From contig JAZKFT010000001.1 in the NCBI GenBank assembly GCA_040386335.1, forward strand, positions 124,001-188,000: a stretch of DNA of 64,000 nt, written 5' to 3'. How positions within the stretch are numbered: position 1 is the first letter of the stretch; every line of letters begins with the position of its first letter. The notes under the pieces were generated by a model. It saw only the letters and a program-made list of their open reading frames with translations. It ran no database searches and was not told the DNA's origin. Both the position numbers and the translations under genes were made by a program. The stretch comes from JAZKFT01 sp040386335. Its GTDB lineage: Bacteria > Bacteroidota > Bacteroidia > Chitinophagales > Chitinophagaceae. Below are positions 33,638 to 43,045 of this stretch, piece after piece.

Positions 33638-36600
33638 ATGTTCAAGAAATTCATAGAACGCCCTGTACTGTCAACAGTTATCTCTATACTGCTGGTGTTG
33701 CTGGGCATCGTTTCACTCTTCTCGCTGCCCATTACGCAGTTCCCGGATATTGCTCCTCCTGCTGTACAGGTAACAGCAGTGTATCCCGGTGCCAGTGCCG
33801 AAGTTGTGGCCCGTTCAGTAGCAACGCCGCTGGAAGAATCCATTAACGGCGTGGAGAACATGACCTACATGACTTCCAACTCCAACAACGACGGTACCAT
33901 GACTTTGAGTGTCTTTTTCAAATCTGGTACTGACCCGGACATCGCTTCAGTAAACGTGCAAAACAGGGTAGCTAAAGCCAACAGCCTCATTCCCCAGGAA
34001 GTGCTACAGGCGGGGCTTTCCACACAAAAGCAGCAGAACAGTATCATTATGGCGATTGCCCTTTACAGCAAAGACACCGCCTATGATGAAGCATTTTTAC
34101 AGAACTATGCCAGGATCAATATCGTTCCACGCATTCAACGTGTGCATGGCGTAGGACAAGCCGCCATTTTTGGTTCAAAAGATTATGCCATGCGTATCTG
34201 GTTAAAGCCAGACCGGCTGGCCGCTTACAACTTATCTGCCCAGGAAGTATTGGCTTCCATCAAAGAACAAAACCTGGAAGCAGCGCCCGGCAAATTTGGT
34301 GAAGGCAGTAAGGAATCGTTTGAATATGTAATTAAGTACAAGGGCAAACTAAACAGGAACGAGGATTATGAAAACATTATTCTAAAAAGTAACATTGATG
34401 GTTCTACCATCAGGCTAAGGGATATTGCCCGTGTGGAACTTGGCTCCTTTAGTTATACGGCCGATGCCACAGTGGATAAAGGGCCCTCAACCGGCGTATT
34501 GATTTACCAGACCTCGGGCTCCAATGCCAACGATATCCTCACCGAAGTGAATACCATCATGGAGGAAGTAAAAAAGGCTTTGCCGAAGGGCATCAATGTA
34601 TTTGTGCCTTACTCATCCAAGGAATTCCTGGACGCATCTATAGACAAAGTAAAGCATACGTTGATAGAGGCATTCATATTGGTATTCTTCGTGGTGTTTC
34701 TTTTCCTGCAGGATTTTCGGTCGACACTGATCCCCGCTATTGCAGTACCGGTGGCCATCCTGGGTACATTTTTCTTTATGCAGTTGTTTGGCTTTACCAT
34801 TAACCTGCTTACCTTATTTGCGCTGATTCTGGCAATAGGTATCGTGGTTGATGATGCGATCGTAGTGGTGGAAGCAGTGCACACAAAAATGGAAAACGAA
34901 CATTTGCCTGCCAGGGCGGCTACAATAAAAAGCATGAGTGAAATATCAGGCGCCATCATTTCCATAACACTGGTAATGGCGGCGGTGTTTGTCCCGGTTG
35001 GTTTTATGCAGGGGCCTGCCGGTATATTCTATAAACAGTTTGGGTTTACATTGGGAATAGCCATCCTTATTTCTGCATTGAACGCGTTAACATTAAGTCC
35101 GGCACTGGCAGCTTTGTTCTTAAAAAATAATCACCACGCAGGAGAAAAACCGAAAGGTTTTAAAGGAAGATTCTTTGGTGCTTTTAATGCGGGTTTTAAT
35201 AATATTACCAATCGCTACGGCAACAGTCTTAAATTCTTAATTAAGACAAAATGGATTGCATTGACCGGTTTGGTTATTATCACGGTCAGTACATTGATAC
35301 TGGTTAAAAAAACACCCACCGGTTTTATTCCTACAGAAGATCAAAGCATATTCCTCTACTCACTGAATATGCCTGCGGGGGCTTCGCTGGACCGTACCAA
35401 AAAAGTGGTAAAACGGGTTGACAGCATTATTGCTACCGTGGAAGCTGTGGAAAACTCTTACAGTGTTGCCGGCATGAACATCATGACCAACGCTACAAGT
35501 CCCGGCAGTGCTTTGGCATTTGTAAAATTGAAAAAGCCAGGCACCAGGGGAAAAACAGAAGACATCAATAAAATACTCGGCGAAGTCAATCAGAAATTAG
35601 CTGTTATTTCTGCCGCAGATCTTTTCACCTTCACTTTGCCCACTGTACAGGGTTTTGGTAACACCAACGGTTTTGAATTTCTGTTACAGGACAGGACAGG
35701 TGGAAAGCTGGAAGACCTGGGCAGCACCGCTTATGGCCTTATTGGCGAACTGATGAAGCGCAAGGAAATCGCTTATGCCTTCACCACTTTTAACACAGGT
35801 AACCCCCAATACAAATTAAATATTGACGAAGAAAAGGCCAAGCAATTAGGCGTTTCGATAAGCGGCTTATTGCAAACACTGCAGGTGTATTATGGCAGTT
35901 ACCAGGCATCCGACTTTAACCGTTTTGGTAAGCAATATAAAGTGGTCATGCAGTCCGATGTTGCCTATCGTATGGATCCTGAAACTTTAAATAGTGTAAA
36001 TGTAAAGAACGATGCAGGATTAATGATTCCCGTAAAAACACTGATCTCTTTAGAAAAAGTATATGGCCCCGAAACGGTTACAAGAAATAATTTGTTCAAT
36101 TCCGTTGCGATCAATGGTGTTCCAAAGCCAGGCTATAGTTCCGGAGAAGCATTGAAGGCAGTGCAGGAAGTAGCAGCAGATTATCTGCCACGTGGATACG
36201 ACTATGAATGGTCGGGCCTTACAAGGGAAGAGCAGCAGGCAGGCTCCCAAACCACCTGGATATTCATTATGTCTATCGTGTTTGTGTATTTCTTATTGGC
36301 AGCACAGTATGAAAGTTATATCCTTCCGTTAGCTGTTATACTATCCGTTCCTACAGGTTTAATGGGCGTATTCGCCTTCATCAATATCGCAGGAATTGAA
36401 AACAATATTTACGTGCAGGTGGGCATCATCATGCTTATTGGTTTGCTGGCAAAAAATGCCATCCTGATCGTGGAATATGCGGTGCAAAGAAGAAAGATGG
36501 GTTTGAGTATTACAGCGTCGGCCATTGAAGCGGCCAGGTTACGCTTACGTCCCATCCTTATGACATCCTTTGCGTTCATCGCCGGGCTCATACCACTGGT

Positions 36601-36796
36601 TGGTGCAACAGGGGCATCCGCCATGGGCAACCGCTCCATTGGTACCGGTGCGGTAGGCGGTATGTTAACCGGGGTATTACTGGGCATTTTTATCATTCCG
36701 GTTTTGTTTGTGGTATTCCAGTATTTACAGGAAAAGGTGAGCTCCCAATCAAAAGCGTCACCGGCAGTACCGGTAAGGCTGATACCAGCTAGCTGA
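33638..36796 (+). CDS. RND efflux pump (AcrB/HAE1-type)
   Basis: A 1052-residue proton-driven multidrug exporter. It starts MFKKFIERPVLSTVISIL, and the proton-relay aspartates are in G-I-V-V-D-D-A-I-V-V-V-E on helix four. Two large periplasmic loops and the second-half motif G-L-L-A-K-N-A-I-L-I-V-E are all present. The length is standard. HAE1-type specificity (hydrophobic or amphiphilic drugs) is inferred. It begins 99 bp after the adaptor gene. Confidence 0.97.
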   Translation: MFKKFIERPVLSTVISILLVLLGIVSLFSLPITQFPDIAPPAVQVTAVYPGASAEVVARSVATPLEESINGVENMTYMTSNSNNDGTMTLSVFFKSGTDPDIASVNVQNRVAKANSLIPQEVLQAGLSTQKQQNSIIMAIALYSKDTAYDEAFLQNYARINIVPRIQRVHGVGQAAIFGSKDYAMRIWLKPDRLAAYNLSAQEVLASIKEQNLEAAPGKFGEGSKESFEYVIKYKGKLNRNEDYENIILKSNIDGSTIRLRDIARVELGSFSYTADATVDKGPSTGVLIYQTSGSNANDILTEVNTIMEEVKKALPKGINVFVPYSSKEFLDASIDKVKHTLIEAFILVFFVVFLFLQDFRSTLIPAIAVPVAILGTFFFMQLFGFTINLLTLFALILAIGIVVDDAIVVVEAVHTKMENEHLPARAATIKSMSEISGAIISITLVMAAVFVPVGFMQGPAGIFYKQFGFTLGIAILISALNALTLSPALAALFLKNNHHAGEKPKGFKGRFFGAFNAGFNNITNRYGNSLKFLIKTKWIALTGLVIITVSTLILVKKTPTGFIPTEDQSIFLYSLNMPAGASLDRTKKVVKRVDSIIATVEAVENSYSVAGMNIMTNATSPGSALAFVKLKKPGTRGKTEDINKILGEVNQKLAVISAADLFTFTLPTVQGFGNTNGFEFLLQDRTGGKLEDLGSTAYGLIGELMKRKEIAYAFTTFNTGNPQYKLNIDEEKAKQLGVSISGLLQTLQVYYGSYQASDFNRFGKQYKVVMQSDVAYRMDPETLNSVNVKNDAGLMIPVKTLISLEKVYGPETVTRNNLFNSVAINGVPKPGYSSGEALKAVQEVAADYLPRGYDYEWSGLTREEQQAGSQTTWIFIMSIVFVYFLLAAQYESYILPLAVILSVPTGLMGVFAFINIAGIENNIYVQVGIIMLIGLLAKNAILIVEYAVQRRKMGLSITASAIEAARLRLRPILMTSFAFIAGLIPLVGATGASAMGNRSIGTGAVGGMLTGVLLGIFIIPVLFVVFQYLQEKVSSQSKASPAVPVRLIPAS

Positions 36797-36884
36797 TAAA
36801 AATATAAACCGGGTAGAACCGTACCGTGCTATATAGCAATTAAAACAATCACCCTCCTCTTACCAGGCAGAAAAAAAATAATAT

Positions 36885-38297
36885 ATGAACAGGCGTTTTA
36901 GGATATACAGTACCATACTGATACTCACTATTTTGAGTTCTTGCAAAATATCAAAAGACATTGTTAACCCACAGTTGCCTTTACCAGCAACTTACAGGAA
37001 CAACAATAACACTGATACGGCAAGCATTGGAAATATACAATGGAAGGAAATATTTAGAGATAATGATTTGCAAAAACTGATTGACAGCGCCATTGGCAAC
37101 AACTATGATATGCAGCTGGCGATGAAGAATATGGAGGCTGCTCAGTTAATTGTCAAGCAAACAAAGCTTGGGTATTTGCCTGAAGCAAATTTGCAGATGG
37201 CAGCTACCATTAACCGGCCATCCGAAAATAGCTTAAATGGCTTAAGCTTAAGCCAGTTTTTGGGAAGATCATACGTTGAAGATTACAGTCTCAGTGCCTC
37301 TCTTTCCTGGGAAGCTGATATCTGGGGCAAAATAAAAAATAAAAAGGCAAGGGCGCTGGCAGAATACCTGCAAACAACCGAAGCAAAAAAAGCCATACAA
37401 ACCAACCTGGTATCTAATGTTGCCAGGGGCTACTATAATTTGCTGATGTTGGATGAACAGTTGAAAATTTCGAATAAGAATATTTTGCTGAATGATAGCA
37501 CGCTACGAATTATCAAACTCCAATACCAGGCGGGTCAGGTAACAGCGCTGGCAGTGCAGCAGGCAGAAGCACAGCGCCTGGTGTCGGTACAATTAATACC
37601 GTTCCTGCAGCAACAGGTAGCGGTACAGGAAAATGCATTAAGGATACTAACAGGCGTATTGCCCTCCGCTGTTCAAAGAGAAAATACAATCAATGACATT
37701 GTCTTTCCTGATAATTTATCCGCAGGCATTCCTTCAAACCTCGTAAATAGCCGGCCCGATATAAGAAGCTATGAACTGGCACTCACTGTTGCGAATGCAA
37801 AAACAGGTTTAGCCAAGGCAGATATGTATCCTGCGCTTACCATCACTGCAGCCGGTGGCCTCAATGCTTTTAAAGCATCCAACTGGTTCAACATCCCGGC
37901 CTCGCTGTTTGGCGCGGTAGCTGGTGGAATTACACAGCCATTGTTTCGGCGAAAGCAATTACATACGCAGTATCAACTCGCCCTGGTAGACAGGGAAAAA
38001 ACCGTGATCCAATTCAGGCAGTCGGTATTGGTTGCCGTAGGAGAAGTATCCGATGCCCTGGTAAAAATTGAAAAGCTAAAGGAGGAACAGACTGTTGCGG
38101 CCTCGAGAGTAAACACGTTACAGAAAGCTATTTCAAACGCTGACCTCTTATTCAGGAATGGAATGGCCAATTACCTTGAAGTGATCACTGCACAAAGCAA
38201 TACCCTGCAGGGAGAGTTGCAACTGGCCTTACTTAAAAAAGATCAGTTACAAGCTGTGGTTGAATTATATCGTTCGCTTGGGGGTGGGTGGAAATAA
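36885..38297 (+). CDS. RND efflux outer-membrane factor (TolC/OprM-type)
   Basis: A 470-residue outer-membrane channel lipoprotein (lipobox LSSC). It shows the two OEP repeats with the long helical hairpins typical of this family, the segment S-R-P-D-I-R-S-Y-E-L-A, and L-F-R-N-G-M-A-N-Y-L-E-V-I-T-A-Q near the end. It completes the tripartite pump and lies 88 bp after the pump gene. Confidence 0.95.
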   Translation: MNRRFRIYSTILILTILSSCKISKDIVNPQLPLPATYRNNNNTDTASIGNIQWKEIFRDNDLQKLIDSAIGNNYDMQLAMKNMEAAQLIVKQTKLGYLPEANLQMAATINRPSENSLNGLSLSQFLGRSYVEDYSLSASLSWEADIWGKIKNKKARALAEYLQTTEAKKAIQTNLVSNVARGYYNLLMLDEQLKISNKNILLNDSTLRIIKLQYQAGQVTALAVQQAEAQRLVSVQLIPFLQQQVAVQENALRILTGVLPSAVQRENTINDIVFPDNLSAGIPSNLVNSRPDIRSYELALTVANAKTGLAKADMYPALTITAAGGLNAFKASNWFNIPASLFGAVAGGITQPLFRRKQLHTQYQLALVDREKTVIQFRQSVLVAVGEVSDALVKIEKLKEEQTVAASRVNTLQKAISNADLLFRNGMANYLEVITAQSNTLQGELQLALLKKDQLQAVVELYRSLGGGWK

Positions 38298-38329
38298 ATT
38301 TTAATTACTCATTTATAAAAACAAAAGAA

Positions 38330-39079
38330 ATGTTGAAACTAGAAAACAAAGTAGCCATTGTAACAGGCGCTTCAAAAGGTATTGGCGCCGGTATTGCCAA
38401 AGCTTACGGCACCGCGGGTGCATCGGTGATTGTAAATTATGCTTCCGACAAAGAAGGAGCAGATAATGTGGTGAATGAAATCACTACCAACGGTGGTAAA
38501 GCAGTAGCAGTGCAAGGCAATGTGGCTTTGGCTGCAGATATTAAAAGGCTTTTTGCCGAAACAAGACTCGCTTTTGGCCAGGTGGACATCCTGGTAAATA
38601 ATGCAGGCGTCTTTAATTTTGAACCATTGGAAGCGGTTACTGAAGAAGAATTTCACAGGCAGTTTAACATCAATGTATTGGGTACCATCCTTGCCTCGCA
38701 GCAGGCGGTGCAGGACTTTGGTGTTAATGGTGGAAGTATTATAAACATCAGTTCCGTGATCACTGATAATCCTATGGCCAACTCCGTTGTGTATTCTGCC
38801 ACCAAAGGGGCAGTAGACACGATTGCAATCGCGCTGTCGAAAGAACTTGGAAGTAAAAACATACGTGTTAATACCATTGCACCCGGTGGGGTGGAAACAG
38901 AAGGCACACACAGTACCGGCATCATCGGAAGCGATCTTGAAAAGCACATGATCGCGAATACGCCACTTGGAAGGATGGGTCAGCCAAATGATATAGGAAA
39001 GGTTGCTGTATTCCTTGCATCAGAAGATGCTGCATGGGTAAATGGTGAGAGGATCAGTGTGTCTGGTGGATTGAGATAA
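38330..39079 (+). CDS. Short-chain dehydrogenase/reductase (FabG-like)
   Basis: A 249-residue classical SDR. The Rossmann motif T-G-A-S-K-G-I-G, the N-N-A-G motif, the catalytic Ser in N-I-S-S-V and Y-S-A-T-K are all present. The ATG at 38330 is chosen over the upstream in-frame ATG at 38288, which overlaps the channel gene and adds 14 unrelated residues. The substrate is unknown. Its place at the end of the efflux operon suggests a detoxification role, which is inference only. Confidence 0.93.
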   Translation: MLKLENKVAIVTGASKGIGAGIAKAYGTAGASVIVNYASDKEGADNVVNEITTNGGKAVAVQGNVALAADIKRLFAETRLAFGQVDILVNNAGVFNFEPLEAVTEEEFHRQFNINVLGTILASQQAVQDFGVNGGSIINISSVITDNPMANSVVYSATKGAVDTIAIALSKELGSKNIRVNTIAPGGVETEGTHSTGIIGSDLEKHMIANTPLGRMGQPNDIGKVAVFLASEDAAWVNGERISVSGGLR

Positions 39080-39126
39080 TGGCATCACTATTATTTGTGA
39101 ATCCATGCCTGTTGCCTATAGAAGTG

Positions 39127-39227
39127 TAGCCCCATAACTTAACGAGCGGCTTTATGTGAGAGCCGTTTGTTAAGTAGTTTGAGAGGCGCACCCCGTCAGT
39201 TACAGCTGGCGGGGCCGTCTACTCGAT
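39127..39227 (+). mobile_element. Group II intron 3'-end remnant, copy 1
   Basis: A 101-bp segment ending GTCTACTCGATT. It contains a 15-pair hairpin (39137-39175, arms beginning ACTTAACGAG and ending TTTGTTAAGT), then TTTGAGAGGCGCACC, then a second hairpin (CCCCGTCAG with CTGGCGGGG, 39191-39214). The order fits domains V and VI of a bacterial group II intron. A gapless relative of the same length lies at 49349-49449. No intron-encoded reverse transcriptase is present. Confidence 0.55.
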
Positions 39228-39237
39228 TGGTCGATTG

Positions 39238-39885
39238 TTATCGACACTCTATGTCGGTATCTAAACTGTAAAGTTCTTCCGGGCAACCACACACACAATT
39301 TGGTTCTTTATTAAACATTAAGAATACTTTTTCAGCTTTTCCGTGGAATGGTACCCAATGACCTCTTGTGATAAAAGATAAAGCCCATTCTTCCTTTGTG
39401 TCGGAAAATTGAATTACAAATTTTTTAAGGACTAAACCATTATGTCGTATGTTTCTCGTGTTTAGATCGTAAGATGTGTTTCTAATTAAAGTATGCCGGT
39501 GGTAAAAGAAAGCCTCTGAGTTTTTAAATATGAATTTCTTTTCAGGATTAATAATTTCCCCTCCCCAATTGGAACCAAGCGCTTCGGATTTCCATTTGTC
39601 TTCCAAGGTTTTTTGAAATAAAATAAAGCTGAAAGAGTCTATTTGACTGAGAATTGGTTGCAACAGAGCAGCACTGTATTTTAAGGAGTCAAAATTAGAC
39701 AGGTCAACAATGATACCGATAGCCTCATCGGTACTGTCAGTGTTTCCTTGTCGAGACATTCTCTGTAAGCTTTCAAAATAGAAATGGTCATTTGTACTGT
39801 CAATGCGGTTAACAAAAAAATTTTCGGTTTGTCCTTTGGCAACAAATGAATAGAATAAAAAAACTATTGCTATCGGATATCTCAT
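39238..39885 (-). CDS. Hypothetical exported protein
   Basis: A 215-residue protein with a signal peptide (MRYPIAIVFLFYSFVAKGQ) and no recognised family. The C terminus is Cys-rich (C-V-C-G-C-P-E-E, then a final Cys-Arg). The gene is A/T-rich. The intron-like remnant ends 10 bases beyond its stop codon, and repeat copy C begins 16 bases before its start codon. Confidence 0.62.
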   Translation of the reverse strand: MRYPIAIVFLFYSFVAKGQTENFFVNRIDSTNDHFYFESLQRMSRQGNTDSTDEAIGIIVDLSNFDSLKYSAALLQPILSQIDSFSFILFQKTLEDKWKSEALGSNWGGEIINPEKKFIFKNSEAFFYHRHTLIRNTSYDLNTRNIRHNGLVLKKFVIQFSDTKEEWALSFITRGHWVPFHGKAEKVFLMFNKEPNCVCGCPEELYSLDTDIECR

Positions 39886-39900
39886 TTTATAATGTCTGGA

Positions 39901-40320
39901 GCATTTTTATTGTTGGTATAGTACGCAATCTAACCCAAAAAAAATGCATAACGCCGAATGCTTGTTTCTCAGTGCATTCAGCGTTAAGAAATTCTCAATA
40001 ATTTTTAAATCAGTATCTCGCCAAGCTAAGGAACGGCTGATGAGCAAGGAAGGTTTTCGAGTCGGCCAGACCAATACGGCGGACAAATAATTCAGGTTTT
40101 GTCTGGGTTTGGAAGCCGTTGGCTATCAGCCACGCCGCATCTTCAAACCCGCGCCGTTGTCGGGTGTTATCACCCACAACTACCACACCCCGAAGCTCCG
40201 CATTATGGGCTGTAGCTTATTGTAGAGTCTCCTAAACGGCAGGGATTTTTTTGGGTGTGGAAGCCGTTGGTGATAACGCCAAACGGCGGCGTGGGTGATG
40301 GCATTCAAAGTGCTAACCTT
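39901..40320. repeat. Cassette-associated repeat, copy C (composite)
   Basis: A first unit (about 39901-40140) matches copy A with ATCTAAC at 39928-39934 and hairpin arms GCATAACGC and GCGTTAAG. It breaks off inside the second hairpin. A hairpin segment seen also at 27239 follows (40156-40182), and then a second type of left half (from about 40190) that is shared with copy D. A complete second hairpin and right end close the element. Confidence 0.7.
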
Positions 40321-40352
40321 AAAGGCAAGATCGGAAATGGCAGGGTTGCCTT

Positions 40353-41447
40353 TCATCCTTTCCCAAATTGAAATTTTAGAATCATTTTTTCCCGTTCAAT
40401 CTCGGCTCGTAGTTCTTCTTCGCTAGGTAAATACAGTTTGTATTTAGTGGCGAATATTTGTTCGTTGCCTTTTAAAATAGAATATCGGGCAATATCATGG
40501 TCGGTTTCGGTGCACAGTACTATGCCCAAGGTGGGATTGTCATCCCCACTTTTTTTGAGTTCGTCGTACATGCGCACATACATGTCCATTTGCCCTACAT
40601 CCTGGTGCGTAATGGGCTCGGTTTTTAAATCAATTAACACAAAGCATTTTAGCAGGTAGTTGTAAAATACCAGGTCTATATGATAATCTTTGGTTTCGGT
40701 TCGTATTAATTGCTGCCGCTCTACAAAGGCGAAGCCTTTGCCTAGTTCCAGTATAAATTTTTGAATGTTATCTATCAGGGCTTTTTCCAATTCAGCTTCG
40801 GTATAGCCCATATTGACAGGCAGGTTTAAAAATTCCAATACCGAAGGGTTTTTAATAAACTCAAATTTATCTTGCTGCAAGGCTGATATCTTCGCTAACA
40901 TTTCCTCCTGCACGGGTTCTTTTATTTGCGATAGCAACAGTCTTTCGTAGTACATCGTGCCAATATTTCGGTCTAAGGTGCGTACCGTCCAGTTACAGGT
41001 AGCAGCCTCTTTAATATACCAGGCTCTTGCCTGTTCGTTTTCCACCCTAATAAGCCTTTCGTAATGGCTCCACGATAATAGGTCAGACATTGTCTGACTT
41101 TTTGCATCAGTAAATAAGTCAGACAATGTCTGACCTTTTGTTTCTGTATTGAATAGAAGGTAAAATTTCTTAAAATTCTTAACATTTGTAACTGAAAATC
41201 CGTTTCCAAATTCCTGTGTAAGTGCTTGGGCCACAATACGAATGATGTTCTTCCCGTATTCCGCACGATCATTTCCCGCCTGTTCTTGTTGAACAACCCG
41301 TCTTCCAATCAGCCAATTGGCTTCAACTTGTGCAAAATTGATTGCAGTATATGCTTTTTGCCGGGCGGAGCGGACGATTTGTTTTATTTCGTCAATAAAA
41401 AGGCCATCCACTTGTTGAAGATTTTTCGTGTTATTTTCCGATTTCAT
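40353..41447 (-). CDS. YhcG/DUF1016 family protein with PDDEXK-type nuclease domain
   Basis: A 364-residue protein with the DUF1016 N-terminal domain (about 10-180; N-W-L-I-G-R-R-V-V-Q-Q-E-Q, L-S-W-S-H-Y-E-R-L-I-R-V) and the C-terminal nuclease-like domain (about 200-355; Y-H-I-D-L-V-F-Y, F-V-L-I-D-L-K, D-V-G-Q-M-D-M-Y). The role is unproven; members occur near restriction and mobile loci. A 12-residue internal repeat (Q-T-L-S-D-L-F / Q-T-M-S-D-L-L) is produced by two 17-bp palindromes in the DNA. It lies between repeat copies C and D. Confidence 0.9.
   Translation of the reverse strand: MKSENNTKNLQQVDGLFIDEIKQIVRSARQKAYTAINFAQVEANWLIGRRVVQQEQAGNDRAEYGKNIIRIVAQALTQEFGNGFSVTNVKNFKKFYLLFNTETKGQTLSDLFTDAKSQTMSDLLSWSHYERLIRVENEQARAWYIKEAATCNWTVRTLDRNIGTMYYERLLLSQIKEPVQEEMLAKISALQQDKFEFIKNPSVLEFLNLPVNMGYTEAELEKALIDNIQKFILELGKGFAFVERQQLIRTETKDYHIDLVFYNYLLKCFVLIDLKTEPITHQDVGQMDMYVRMYDELKKSGDDNPTLGIVLCTETDHDIARYSILKGNEQIFATKYKLYLPSEEELRAEIEREKMILKFQFGKG
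41082..41134. repeat. Two 17-bp palindromes inside the YhcG-like gene
   Basis: GTCAGACATTGTCTGAC (41082-41098) and GTCAGACAATGTCTGAC (41118-41134) are 36 bases apart start to start, that is 12 codons. They encode the repeated Q-T-x-S-D-L residues without breaking the frame. Confidence 0.8.
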
Positions 41448-41764
41448 AATCCAATTCTTTAAATACGTTTTTAATTCTTTTTGAAGCAGGTTCGGCTTTC
41501 AACTATTGGGGTACTCTTCGTAAGCCCGGCATCCGGCAGGATTACTTCAATCGATTTTTCTTTTACATCTTCCTTGTGTGATCCATTAAACTAAGACAAA
41601 TGTCATTTTATAAATTTCCGAAAGATAGGGTTTAAATGCGTTTTGTTTTAAATGCATGTTCGTATCATATTCGCCTGGATATAAGCAGATTACCAAGCAG
41701 GGCACGCATCCTCAAAATGTATAAAAGGGTCCAGATAACCACCTTCGCCATTCTATTCTTTTAA
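41448..41764. other. Gap with no recognised gene
   Basis: This 317-bp stretch between the YhcG-like start codon and repeat copy D shows no coding frame or repeat that I can support. The base composition is A/T-rich. Confidence 0.5.
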
Positions 41765-41911
41765 CACACCCCGACGCCGAATTACGACCTGTTACATATT
41801 GTAAAGTCTTCCAAACAGCAGGCTTTGTTTGGGTTTGGAAGCCGTTGGTAATAACACCAAACGGCGGCGTGGGTGATCGTATTCGAATATCAAACCTGTT
41901 AGGCAACACCG
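41765..41911. repeat. Cassette-associated repeat, copy D (second left-half type)
   Basis: The right half is as in the other copies: GGTTTGGAAGCCGTTGGT, then ATAACACCAAACGGCGGC, and GTTAGGCAAC (GTTAGGC 41898-41904). The left half differs from copy A and matches the inner segment of copy C from about 40190 (ACACCCCGA...). It lies immediately downstream of the acetyltransferase stop. Confidence 0.7.
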
Positions 41912-41924
41912 GCAAGCGCAGGCA

Positions 41925-42491
41925 TTATTGCTGCTCTTTTTGATCTTTTATTACTCTGCAAGGATTACCAGCCGCAATGACATCGTCCGGTATATCCTTT
42001 GTCACAACACTTCCGGCACCTATAATTGATCGGTTGCCTATTTTAACACCCGGACATATAATCGCACCGCCTCCTATCCATACATCTTCCCCAATCCAAA
42101 TGGGTTTGCCAAATTCCAAACCAGACGCTCGTTCTAGATAATTCAAAGGGTGAGTTGCAGTGTAGATTTGAACATTGGGTCCCAATAAAGTGCGGCTGCC
42201 AATGGTGACCTGTGCCACGTCAAGTACCACGCAATTGAAATTGAAAAACACTTTCTCTCCAAGTATGATATTTGTGCCGTAGTCACAGTAAAATGGTGGT
42301 TGCAACCATAACCCACCGCCAGCGTTCGGCATTAGTTGCTTGAGGATATTTTCTCCCTCCCTCATTTCATCTTCCCCACTATCATTCAATTGCTTTAACA
42401 AAAGCCGCGCCTTTATTCTTTCATCTGTGAGCTGTTTATCGAGTGCATTATACAACTCACCGGCAAGCATTTTTTCTTTTTCAGATTTCAT
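41925..42491 (-). CDS. Maltose/galactoside-type sugar O-acetyltransferase
   Basis: A 188-residue left-handed beta-helix acetyltransferase of the Maa/LacA/NodL group. The N-terminal helical part is K-M-L-A-G-E-L-Y-N-A-L-D, the catalytic His is in T-A-T-H-P-L, and hexapeptide turns end in I-G-A-G-S-V-V-T-K-D-I-P-D-D-V-I-A-A-G-N-P-C. It transfers acetyl from acetyl-CoA to a sugar; the acceptor is unknown. It sits as a lone cargo gene between copies D and E. Confidence 0.93.
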   Translation of the reverse strand: MKSEKEKMLAGELYNALDKQLTDERIKARLLLKQLNDSGEDEMREGENILKQLMPNAGGGLWLQPPFYCDYGTNIILGEKVFFNFNCVVLDVAQVTIGSRTLLGPNVQIYTATHPLNYLERASGLEFGKPIWIGEDVWIGGGAIICPGVKIGNRSIIGAGSVVTKDIPDDVIAAGNPCRVIKDQKEQQ

Positions 42492-42744
42492 GAATTAAAG
42501 TTATTATCAAAATTGGCTTTTAAAAAAATAGATCATCGGGCGTGTTCTCTTCATAGTTAGCACTACCGACCAAGGTTTTGTGCTGCAAGAGACTTGTTGC
42601 AGAGTCAGCCGTATACTGGAACATTGTAAAATTAAAGTACAACCAAAGACATTAGCGAATTACAGCTGATATTTCTTCCGTCCGCCCCAGTCGTGCAAAA
42701 GCCTTAGCTAACGATATTCTTTATCTAAATTGGTGCGTTAGAGC
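42492..42744. other. Gap before repeat copy E
   Basis: About 250 bp upstream of the acetyltransferase start with no coding frame or repeat that I recognise. Confidence 0.5.
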
Positions 42745-43010
42745 TTTGTTACGCAGCATCTAACCATATTATACATAGTGCACAATGCTCATTTCTTAGT
42801 GCATTAGTATTATGAATTTTCAATTGTTTTTGAAATCCAGTATTTCGCCAATCTGCAGGACGGATGATGAATGGGGAGGGTTTTTGAAGCAACCAGACTA
42901 AAACACCAGACAAATAATGCAGGGTTTGTTTGGGTTTGGAAGCCGTTGGTGATAACGCCAAACGGCGGCGTGGGTGATGCTATTCGAAGAGTAAACCCTG
43001 GTAAGCAACA
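42745..43010. repeat. Cassette-associated repeat, copy E
   Basis: It contains CATCTAACC (ATCTAAC 42758-42764), hairpin arms CATAGTGCAC and GTATTATG, the GAAATCCAGTATTTCGCCAA block, and the second hairpin GCCGTTGGTG-ATAA-CGCCAAACGGC. It ends just before the stop of the 43046-43735 gene. Confidence 0.78.
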
Positions 43011-43045
43011 GCCGAAAAGGTGAGGTTATCTACCACGCTACCAAG

